Assembly (NCBI GenBank): GCA_030248135.1
Contig: JASANC010003425.1
Span: 62,001-126,000 of the forward strand
Length of the DNA stretch: 64,000 nucleotides
Reading direction: 5' to 3'
Source of the DNA: Theristus sp. LFF4_11
Lineage: Eukaryota; Nematoda; Chromadorea; Monhysterida; Xyalidae
Below are positions 26,401-35,000 of this stretch, in pieces (positions within the stretch are counted from its first letter, which is position 1; the number at the start of each line of letters is the position of its first letter). The position numbers and the translations under genes are program-made. The notes under the pieces were generated by a model, which saw only the letters and a list, made by a program, of their open reading frames with translations, had not been told where the DNA came from and did no database searches.

Positions 26401-26436
26401 CTCGTCCTGGTGACTGTTGGGGAACGCATTTTCTGA
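13364..26436 (+). CDS. Hemicentin (partial, 3' part of gene)
   Basis: A secreted extracellular-matrix protein of basement membranes and cell junctions. Twenty-seven exons give about 1,497 codons with consistent phases. Domains in order: C-terminal half of one Ig domain; eight complete I-set Ig domains with one degenerate Ig-like segment among them; a G2F (nidogen/fibulin-like) domain; calcium-binding EGF domains with DVNEC/DIDEC/DRNEC/DMDEC starts; and a fibulin-type C-terminal module. The order G2F, EGF, linker with two cysteines, EGF, EGF, FC is the hemicentin signature. Vertebrate hemicentins have thrombospondin type 1 repeats between the Ig array and G2F; none is present here. The VWA domain and most Ig domains must lie upstream of the window or be missing. 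No start codon is assigned because the first exon begins inside an Ig fold. The stop is TGA at 26434-26436. Confidence 0.92.
14349..15057. mobile_element. Inverted-repeat DNA transposon copy in hemicentin intron (CAGGGTG class)
   Basis: The left end CAGGGTGAGTCACAAAAAGT and the right end read in reverse (CAGGGTGAGCAAAAAAAGG) are inverted repeats continuing for about 100 bp. TA lies at both outer sides (14347-14348, 15058-15059). It lies wholly inside the intron between the exons ending 14178 and starting 15108, so the right end is 50 nt from the acceptor. The interior is AT-rich with no transposase recognised. Its central sequence (TCTGCTCAGAACAGATGCG) recurs inverted in the copy at 22,671-23,766. 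Confidence 0.8.
17531..20780 (+). CDS. Hemicentin Ig domains, second block including a degenerate one (7 exons)
   Basis: Exons: 17531-17629, 19089-19232, 19643-19876, 19959-20188, 20254-20350, 20419-20519, 20609-20780. The first two exons encode a segment with only two cysteines (KWKVRWVECDD ... GTIIRCLRPDN) and no DxGxYxC motif, so it is a divergent Ig-like domain or a linker. It is followed by an Ig domain in one uninterrupted exon (ALILTCSARGDPVPRIEW ... GTFMCLAKN), an atypical Ig (VAVLSCYPPTQYGILPTW ... LGSYSCRFQG), and a standard one (AFIHCRVDGEP ... RAVYRCVAENHAG). Two MITEs lie in the introns at 17,630-19,088 and 19,233-19,642. Confidence 0.85.
18040..18835. mobile_element. Long-palindrome MITE (CAGTCG class)
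   Basis: Inverted repeats of about 260 bp start CAGTCGAACTCAATAAAATG and end with the complement CATTTTATTGAGTTCGACTG. TA lies at 18038-18039 and 18836-18837. The inner edge of each arm contains a perfect GACGACGACGACGTCGTCGTCG-type palindrome (about 18269-18291 and 18590-18611). The short interior has no coding capacity. It sits in the hemicentin intron 17,630-19,088. Confidence 0.85.
19388..19547. mobile_element. Short MITE related to the 18-kb element
   Basis: TAGTCGAACTCTAAATTAGA at the left is mirrored by TCTAATTTAGAGTTCGACTG at the right, with CAGCTGATT motifs next to each end as in the 18,040-18,835 element. About 160 bp in all, in the hemicentin intron 19,233-19,642. Likely an internally deleted relative. 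Confidence 0.75.
20938..21995 (+). CDS. Hemicentin G2F (nidogen beta-barrel) domain, 5 exons
   Basis: Exons: 20938-21056, 21121-21280, 21360-21466, 21593-21705, 21787-21995. The peptide starts GGPSEVRGSLEGRVNRIRL and contains NLIDLQV, GERLMVKQQAHGLDNAGYL and LEPFTETYVQQTPGKLRG. It ends in a cysteine-bearing tail (TDCPAGYSRV ... PECQG) that leads into the first EGF. This is the G2F module of nidogen, hemicentin and fibulin-6-type proteins, a beta-barrel used for matrix protein binding. The last donor is a problem. The expected phase-1 boundary after CAA G (21995) is followed by GGAACA, not GT. A GT in the right phase exists at 22044 (exon end 22043) and would add 16 residues. Confidence 0.85.
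22083..25919 (+). CDS. Hemicentin calcium-binding EGF domains, 6 exons
   Basis: Exons: 22083-22226 (VNECDHND), 22301-22432 (DIDECSLALANC), 25070-25195 (DIDECQTLIPC), 25372-25506, 25602-25724 (DRNECEETEQPC), 25796-25919 (DMDECKTATDIC). All start in phase 1, one domain per exon. The D-x-D/N-E-C starts and CxNxxGSYxC segments match calcium-binding EGF modules; the N/D in C-V-N-T-P-G is the usual hydroxylation site. Exon 25372-25506 is not an EGF. It is a Pro/Ala-rich linker with only two cysteines (KRCPPGLIAAGTRGKC), the counterpart of the spacer preceding the last two EGFs in other hemicentins. The intron from 22,433 to 25,069 carries two transposon copies. Confidence 0.88.
22671..23766. mobile_element. 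Inverted-repeat DNA transposon copy, about 1.1 kb (CAGGGTG class)
   Basis: The left end CAGAGTGAGCCAAAAAAAGG and right end CCTTTTTTTGGCTCACCCTG (reading in) pair over about 220 bp, including ATTGGAACACTATTAGAAAA. TA is present at 22669-22670 and 23767-23768. The interior (about 22,900-23,540) has no intact reading frame. The arm sequence matches the 14,349-15,057 copy, so the two belong to one family. Confidence 0.82.
23871..24495. mobile_element. Decayed transposon with transposase C-terminal remnant
   Basis: The left end CAGGGTGTTTCAGAAGTAAT and the right end in reverse CAGGATATTTCAAAAGTAGT are flanked by TA (23869-23870, 24496-24497). Sub-terminal repeats with ACAGAGCAAAACACA are also inverted. 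On the + strand about 24,108-24,245 reads LERAKSAYMREKAVLAVTDS then CKRGIEAHGRNLIQLT. This pattern (basic-helix then C...GGH/R-L) closes many IS630/Tc1/mariner-family transposases. No catalytic core remains. Lies 104 bp from the preceding element. Confidence 0.7.
26004..26436 (+). CDS. Hemicentin fibulin-type C-terminal module, last exon
   Basis: The acceptor TTTTCTTCAG precedes CGAATGTCGGCTG. The single exon of 433 nt runs to TGA. The peptide opens with a CxxxC / ENCN stretch, then continues with STIQIQSVALPLNV, LLRLTAYDADGKI, a GGRGTLFTTVAI turn and YRILVRAVSF. It ends YQTDFLVLVTVGERIF. Alternating hydrophobic strands and the position after the last EGF are typical of the fibulin C-terminal module shared by fibulins and hemicentins. 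Confidence 0.9.
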
Positions 26437-26598
26437 AGTGTGTTCTTTGTTTCAGCCGTTCTCATATGTTGTGTAACCATGTATTAGAAAGTATTAGTTT
26501 AGCTTGTTTTGATGCATTTTCTCTGACTTTTAGATGACAACACGTTGTTTGGATCATTTGTTATCACACCACTGCCCACTATTTGTGTTCCATAATGT

Positions 26599-26604
26599 TT
26601 TATT
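26599..26604 (-). promoter_or_regulatory. Candidate polyadenylation signal of the Cav2 gene
   Basis: TTTATT on the + strand is AATAAA on the - strand, about 550 nt beyond the Cav2 stop. I saw no nearer AATAAA on that strand. If used, the Cav2 transcript overlaps the hemicentin 3' UTR in antisense. Confidence 0.3.
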
Positions 26605-26734
26605 TGTTTTGTATTTCTCACTCTGCAAAAAAACGGTAGAATTTTCTTGTCGACTCTTTTGCGCAACCTTATAAAAAGATGGTGTTTGACTGGAACGAAC
26701 ACTTGGTACCAAACCTGGTTCAATAGCCAAAGCT

Positions 26735-26740
26735 AATAAA
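26735..26740 (+). promoter_or_regulatory. Candidate polyadenylation signal of hemicentin
   Basis: AATAAA about 300 nt after the TGA stop, in AT-rich 3' UTR. It is the first such hexamer downstream on the + strand that I noticed. Confidence 0.45.
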
Positions 26741-27155
26741 AAAGAAATACGGAATTAAAGAAAAATGCTGAGGAGCCAAATATTTTGGTAAGAATCAAAA
26801 TTTTCAAAATAGGAAATGAATTTTTCAAAGTATCACAGCCTGTTTAAATTGACAAAATATCAATATGAAACAACGACAAAGTCTATCATGTAAAGACAAG
26901 TAAAAATCTATCATGTGCGGTAAAAATATCATTTATGTTGTAAAACACGTTCATCGCATAAATGAAACATTATATTCTGATAACAGTTTTCGGTCTCATA
27001 ATAAACAAATAATACCACGATGATGCAAAAAACTACAAAACAATAGTTCACAAATAAAGCTCCTCGTTTTAGTAGCATGAAATAGTCAAATTACTACACC
27101 ACGCGCGTCAAAAAACTTGTGGAAGCATGACAATTGATGAAATGGAGGTTGGGCA

Positions 27156-30100
27156 TCATACAATGTTTGACCAATCTTCCGGCTCCGAGTCGCTCAGTGG
27201 TATGTTGCCAGGTTGAGCCCGAATCACTCGACTCCACAATGGAGTTGAACTGTTTATCCGATTGTTTTGAAAAGCTAGCGAGTCACTGCTTTCAGTTTTG
27301 CCACCTCCATTCGCGGCAGTGAAGTTTCCCATACCAGGCCGAGGCGTTGGATCGGGGGAATATTTTATAATACCCCCGGGTCCAGTAGGGCTTACTGGTT
27401 GCGGCGGAATAAAACGCGTTGGTGCTGGCGGATAATGATTTGATGATAGAGATTGTTGCATTTTATGCTGATTAAGCGCCGTCTGTCGCAAATGACTTTC
27501 TTCCTGCTGATGGTGTAGTTGTTGGCGATTTGACACAACAGCCGCATCCATACTATTCGATGTTGGTAGAAAAGGTCTCCTTGATGAACTGGGTGAGTAT
27601 TGCCGAGTGTATTGATAATTGTTGCTCCGAGAATATGCAAGGCCCCTAACGAGAGGCGAATTGCGCGAAAAGAACTGCGACTGTTCTCTAGAGTCAGATG
27701 GATATCGTTGACGAACACTTGGTGAAAGATCCAATCGTGGAAAGTTAACGTCGTCACCTGAATTATGTTCATAAATAGTTGTATAAACTGTTATATAAAA
27801 GTTATATCAAGCAATTTCATATGTTGACACAGACTTAACTTACCTAGCGGCGTGGGTTTTGCACTTGGAACGGTTGGTGAGCGAGAAATTGCGGGCATGC
27901 TGACAAATGGTACCATTCGGCGTCGTAAAGGTCGTGGCCAATCTGATGATGGACTCGGACTTCTAGAACGTCGATGCAGATCGTGTGTACCATAATACTC
28001 TGCATGTGAAATCATGGGTCGACGCCTTGATACCGGAGTACTACCAGCTGTTAGAAAGCAAAACGATTACTGCTTTTCAATTTCTACTGTTAAGATAAAC
28101 ATGTTAAAAAATAAAACAAATCAATACTTGGCGAAGGACTGGGAGAACGGTCATCAAGAGACGTCGATCGAAAGCCAGCGATTTGAGCATGACGTCTACT
28201 TCGCTCCACATGAGGGGAGTTTTGCATAAAATTTGGTCCAAATCCACTGTTCTCATGGTGCATGCGAAAACCACCTGAAGTGCATATACAGGGTGTCCCA
28301 GCTAGATGTACAACATTTGTTTTTGTAAATACGCGTGCGTGCGTTGCCCAAATTTTATAATTTTTTCAGCGTTTGTAGTAAAGACTTCGGGAATTTGTTT
28401 GACACTAAAAACGTTGCGATACGTTGAATATAACCTGAGTTATGAGCATTTGAAAAAATACACACTTTTTGAATTGCCGCTTGCGCCGGTGCTCGACTTG
28501 CTGGACACTCAGTTTGACCAGCGCTGGGTCGGCCGCAGTGGGCCAATTGCCTGGCCTGCACGTTCGCCTGACATCACAGCGTGCGACTACTGCTCTGGGG
28601 CGCTGTGAAGCACCGTGTTTATGAGACCCACCCAGCATCAATCGATGAGCTGATAGTGGCCATCGGTGAAACTGTGGGCGAAATCAGCGACGAAGAGCGC
28701 CTGTCAGGTGTTTTGGACTTCGACAGGCAAATGATAAACTGATTGAAAGAGAGGGCCAGCACATTGAGCACAACTAGACGGTTGATATTTTGAGTATGTG
28801 AGTGTTTGATTTGCTTTTTCTGCTCTCCGCTCGTTCATTTTTTGTGAAAATGAGGGTTTTTTTTAAACTGCCATAACTTGTGCCATGTTTGCTGAAACAT
28901 AAAAATTCTGGTGCCAAACAAATTCCCAAAGTCTTTTTAACAAACGTTGAAAAAATTATCAACATAGCTCAACGCACGCGCGCATACTTAAAAAAACAAA
29001 TGTTGTACATCTAGCTGGGACACCCTGTACAGTATGTTGTAAATCTTCTAATATTGCAATCTTGTGTTAAATAAAAAATAACAGAATCGGTCATTTGCCA
29101 GTTGCTGGTCTCCGATGGTTAGCCATGTCAGCAAGCTCTTCAACGGCAGAAGCAAAACTGGCACCCCGCCGTGCGGTTGGTGAATGCGAACGAGCGTTGT
29201 TGAATGGCGATGGACTTCGACTGCGAGGAGTGGCCAACAAATGTTGTGTCTAAAAATATGGGTAGCAGATGATCCGCAATTTTATTAAATCATTCATCTA
29301 CATGGAACTAAACTAATCGGCGAAAAATTCGATCTGACGTAGCTGCTTTGTCATCGAAAAATGATTAAAGTGTCTTAAAAATAGAAAAGAATGCTTGAAG
29401 CAGTGAGAGCTTGGCGTGCTGAAAATTTTGAATTTATGAGCAGTATAAAAATTTCAAAGTGAGCAGCAGAAAACTAACACTGGTTTTTGGACAAGAACTT
29501 TCTCAGTGTGGACAGATACAGTATACATATGTCGTTAATCATTCACAGCAACCGTAAAGGGAATATAGAGTGTTGCAGACAGAAAAGGGGAAATATGACA
29601 TAAAGAAAACAAACAGGCAGCAAGCTTTATGAGAGAAAATGATAAAATTTTGTTTGAGACTGAAAGCAGTTCAAGTATGCTTCTGGACCGTGCAAAGACG
29701 ACTCGATCAACTTTCAGCTCCAACAAATGCTGTTATATATATAAGTTTCGCCTGTTGCTATTTGAAATAAACAGAGGCCTTAAGCAAGCGACTTACCTGA
29801 TGCGGGTCTGGCGGTGGCAACATTTGATTATTGTGTTTAGGAATAAAACGTCCAGGATTCTGCTGAGGTTTGTTTGCACGGGATTGATCATTAGCGGATA
29901 GCTCTTGTGTTGACATTTGATGTAAAGTTCCCAATTGCTGTGGACTAAGCACAACACCATCGCCAGCCTGCAGCGTCCGATTATAGTGAGCTCCTTCTAC
30001 AAAGTCGTCTTCACGCGTTGCCGGAGACGACCCAATCTAAGAGCAAGGGAAATGCACAGTACAGAACAGCAAATTGTTCGCCACTCACAGCAGAGGGTTT

Positions 30101-32091
30101 ATTTTCAAACAAACTTTCCGATTGCTAGCACACTTATTGTCGTATACACGCAATAAACACACGGATCGTTTTTGTAAGAAACGTACATAGTTTTGAACAG
30201 ACATTAAAATTGTGCTTTATTGGTGCGACATCGACAAAAAGCTTATTGGAGCAGAAACTTCAAGTTGTATCAGCAAACGGTGATAAACACGTACCACGTT
30301 GCACTTAAGCGACTTTTTGAGCAAAAAACTCAATCAGGCAGGTCAAAAACAAAAATAACTACTTGAACAGATCAAACAAGGTATGGCACGGCCCACAACA
30401 AACGTGAATATGACATGCAGCTGTAGCTTGAACACTCAACAATGTTGCCCAAATCGAGTTTTCAGATTTCTTTGAGAAACTTATGCAAATTTTAACATAG
30501 TTTTTAATGTTACTTTGTAACCTGAAATTAATCACATTTTTTGCAGCAACACCAACTCGATTTGAGGCTCCGATCTTTGCAAGCATTGGCTACCTGCGTA
30601 GGGTTTAAGCAATGTGAGTGAATAACCCCAAGTGTTTGCTGTTGGATGCATGCAAATTTCAAAACTGTTTGTTGTTTAAAATTGTGTTTTAATTATAGTT
30701 GCCACAACATGGCACCATACTCAAAAAAACATTTTGGGTTCTAAACATACAATTTTGAAAATCTAACTGCACAAAAAAGTGAGCACATTACACACCGTTG
30801 TAGCTAATGTATTTGGTAGTTATGTGACATTTATCTTGCAGTGTGCGTTGATCGGGCAATAATCATACCTCTTCAAAAATTGTATTCGGCTGATAACCAA
30901 CGTTGTAATAGGAACTAATTCTTCGCCGCTAAGAAATTAATTATACTTTGCGTCAGGTTGTTAAAAACAGTCAGAAGGAACGTAAACTTAGTATATGTAT
31001 TTATAAAGAGTATTTTCATTTACAGAAATTATAATTTGTGTTTACTCTAGCGTTATGCTTATTACACGCGCGCCACTACGCCACTACGCCCGTTACACAC
31101 ACATAAATATGCCCATGTAATTCCAGCACACACAACAGTGAATAAATTTATGGATTTAAAACATGGATAAAATGTATACTGTCAAGTGCTATGCCACATT
31201 TGCAGTAGCGTACCTGTGGGCCGCTTTCGTCCCTTCTTTTGTTTCGCTTGAGGAACATAAACCGCTGAGACGCTCCATCGACCGTGTTTTGAGTTCTGAT
31301 GTTTTGTAATTTTCATAATTCAAATAAATTATGTCATGTCAATAACATAAAAACAGTATTACTTTTCAATCTCCACATCAGAATGTGTTTGGGGAGCCCC
31401 CTTTTGCTGGATAATAACAAACTCGTCGGTCACTTCTTGATCCGAATGTAACGCCTTATCCAAATCGTCTTGACTTCTTGATGTGCCTGTTCGAATGGTA
31501 TCCACCAGACGACCAAACAGGTTTCCGCTTCTCTGAAACAGACAATGGGAAGCGCAGTCATAAAAATTTGGACCGTTGGTAAACAGCGCTAAACGTGTTG
31601 GAAAATTGCGCATTAACCTCTGACTTCAAAAGTAGACCGAACGTAAGTTTCCGCCGTTGACTTTACAGTTACAGTGCAGGCAAAAAAATAATATTGAACA
31701 CATATATATATATATAACAGGACGCACAACAACACAATGCTGACGTTATGCACAGTGTGACAGACATCGTGCAGACTGCTCTAGCAAAAAACATCTTAAT
31801 GAACAACAACAAGCTTTATCTTTGTCATAGTAGCTTCTTCTGATTTCCACTTACTACATCTAGTTCGTTGACAAACAATTCAGTCGGTTGTTGATCAGGT
31901 GAGCATTGAGCACCGTCAGCTTTTTGAACCGTCACTTTCACTGGTTGTACTTTAGGTTGGACGTTTGATGCAACTGATGGAGGTGTCGGCAAAGGTGTCG
32001 TTGAATTTGTGGGTGCGCTGCTTTCAGCACCATTGCACTGCTTCTTGCTGTCGTCTTCTGCTGTTGTTGTTGTTGCAGTTGTTGTTGTTGA
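27156..32091 (-). CDS. Cav2 distal C-terminal tail, 9 exons
   Basis: Exons 32091-31855, 31532-31363, 31295-31214, 30928-30869, 30036-29797, 29249-29099, 28274-28128, 28047-27844, 27757-27156. A poorly conserved, Ser/Pro/Gln/Arg-rich tail of about 630 residues: Thr-rich start, [40 protein letters not shown], arginine-serine repeats (RSRSPSP), and a Gln/His-rich last exon ending [11 protein letters not shown]. Such tails bind active-zone scaffolds; vertebrate Cav2 often ends DDWC. Here EDW is present but four residues follow. Exon 29249-29099 needs a GC donor (ACTG|GCAAAT); otherwise translation stops six nucleotides into that intron. Confidence 0.8.
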
Positions 32092-35000
32092 CTGTATTAC
32101 GCACAAAAGAATGTGGCACAAGAACTGCAAAGCACAAACATCCACATCAGAGGTCTGTTAGCTATGAAAACTGAGTGAACGAAAATACCATAGACAGAAA
32201 GCACATGATAGAATACGACACTGAAAACAGTTGATGTTTTAAACACGGGGAACGCATAACAGCTGATGTTCATGTACTGTTGATGAGCATGAGTCCTCTT
32301 GAGTAATTGCATGGCAAAAGCACATCACAAGACCTCAGCTGGATTTTGGCGGTGTGCGCGAACGGGCGTGCGTATGTGCTACGGTTAGTGTTTGTTGAAA
32401 TGTCTACTCAATCTGTTTGTGTATGTTAATAAATTTTGCGTACTTTTTTGGGACACTCCTGATTGCCGAGTTGCTGCGATACGTTTATTTTACCGAGCGG
32501 TTTTTGCAAATATCGTACTTACTATCGTGTCGAGGCTTTTTGAAATGCGTGTGTATCGTCTCGTGTCGTTAACTTTGGTATTCGGTGGAATTTTCCTGGC
32601 TCGATACACCGTTTGAAAGTCGTTTTACCCCTTTGCCATTTCATATCAAGCTTTTTGTAGTTTCACTCATTCTAGTTTTTCGACAGACCCAGTGCATCGT
32701 ACGCGCGTGTTTCATTTAAATTTAATTGCAGTTGACATTCTAAAATGTCAATGTTCTGGGTTCGTCGCAAAATGCTTAAATATAGACCCAAACCTCACAA
32801 GACAAACATGAACCGCAAGAAACAGTGCTTGCACTAGTGTAATGAATACCTATCATAGCAGAACTTTTTCGGTGGATCATATTATCTTTGTATTGTATTA
32901 AGCAACGTGGACGCATCGTGAACAACCTCGATCAGTATCGTGTATCGAATTGGATAGAGGCAATTAAAAATGGCGTTGTGTATCGTGAACTTCAGCATCA
33001 TGTGGCAACCTTTTCTTGATGTGTGGTTATGTGTTGGCCAAATGGTCTTGGGATGTCTGTTTGCTGATTGCTGGATGTTTGATATTAACAGTACAGCAAC
33101 ATGAAATTATGTTCAATTTAGATTGTTATGAGTTCCCTGTGCTTCGCAATTGCTTCACATTATTGTGCAGAGAACGGAACAGAAAGCTTTGTCAGGAGTT
33201 GTTGTTATTTGTCTTGTACATGAGCCTTGAGACAAGCTTGAATAGAAATCTAACACGTTTTAAAATGGCTCAGGAACACAAATCAAGTAAGCGAGGTTGC
33301 TCTCGCTTAAAAAACAAGCGCTGTAACTTTTCATGACTACAGTCTATCTAAATAATATACACAACTCGCTGATTGGTCGGCTGCTCACGCTCCACACTTC
33401 TGCTTCCTCTGGGGAATGGGATTTAACAAAAATCATCACCGGAGAAACGGCAATTCTAATGCTTTGAGAAGCAAAACAAAGCACCTCAGAAGCGATTTAA
33501 TGCTGTAAAGAAAATGCGCCATTCTGTAGGCTTTACAATGGAACACCTGCAGTTAAAGCGCATTTCTTTAACAGCATTAAAAGCATTTTTGTTTTTCATT
33601 TTTCGAATTAAAGCGCTTTTTTTCACCGTTTTCCTCAGAAAAAGCAGACCGCTTTTTTCACTGCATTATTATTAGTTGCTGGGAAAAAAAGCATTTTCAT
33701 GGTCACAAGCAGCATTATTTTAATAGAAAAGTTCGCCACTTGTAAGATAAATGCAATAATGTATGCAGTGTACACCAGAAGCTAAAAAATGCTGCAATAA
33801 ACCACCAAAAGCTGCCCAAAAAAGCTGCAGCATTTTTTTGATTTTATTGCTAAAATAATGCTGTCTACAGAAATGCTATTTTCTACTGAAATAAAGCTAA
33901 GAAAATTGCGCATTTTTGTTACAGCATTACATTGCTTCTGAGGTGCTTTGTTTTGCTTCTCAAAGCATTAGAATTGCCGTTTCTCCGGTGCATGTTTTTC
34001 GATTGTTCAGCGTTTTTTTCATGTCAATAAATCTAAATTTATGAACTACCAAATTCAAACGTTTGCATTGGTCAAAACCTTTGAAAGAAAACTAATTTTT
34101 CAGTTGACTGACTTTTGCATTTGTTGCTATCAGACATAAAAATGCCTAAGCCTAAGCTTTATCCAGATATATAGACTGTATACTGAAAAACACTGCAAAA
34201 AACACCAACAAAAAAGTTCAACTCCAATGAAACGTTTACTTAAATTTTAAAAACTCACATCGCTTCGTGCCCCTCCGGAACGTTTTGCTCGCCAATTTTC
34301 TAACATGAGCAAGCCAGCGTATATTTTTCCGACGGTCAGCTTGCAGAAATTTAGTTCTAAAGTCAACGAGTGAGTAAACAGTGCAAACAATACGCATAAT
34401 GGATGCAAGCAGTTAAAATGTACAAAATATGACAGCTGACCCGAATTTGGAGGTACCGCCAAATCAATCACATTTTTTCGTGCTTTTAGCGGCCAGATTT
34501 TCTTTAACGTCTGTCTCAATTCTTCATCAGCTTCATCCATTTCTTCCACTAAGGAATACACCGAATATGAGTTTTTCCTTGTGATTTAGAACGTTTACAA
34601 GACAAAAAATTATTTGCGTACCTGGACGCATTTTGATGCTCAACGATTCTCGAATCAATGCAAATAGAGTGCTGGTGAAATGCACGGTGCCGTCTTCGTT
34701 CACTGGCATGTTCATTCGTATCAGATGCTGGAAATTGATTAGAGGCTTTTTCTTTTAACCAGTATGTTTAATAAAATTATAGTCATTGTGTTAATCTTAC
34801 CTTGTATGCTAACCGATAAGGACACTTTTTTCCAAAACCAACTGGCGGTGGGATATTGCGAAGCATATCGTACATATCCGTGTAAATAATACGACCGCTT
34901 AATAAACAAAAAAAACAACATAAAAGCTGTCATCTTAAACAAAATTTAGTTATACAACTATAAATCGTTTGACCGTTCATAAACAATAAAAACGCACGTA

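Noticed and set aside
27..29027. CAGGGTG inverted repeats considered as viral or retroviral ends
   Set aside because: TA target duplications and IS630/mariner-like transposase fragments identify DNA transposons; no polymerase, capsid or LTR features seen.
34339..34344. CTGCAAG as acceptor of the Cav2 IQ-region exon
   Set aside because: Would need a phase-0 donor in the preceding exon and lose the ELNFCK segment; GACTTTAG at 34357 fits phase 1.
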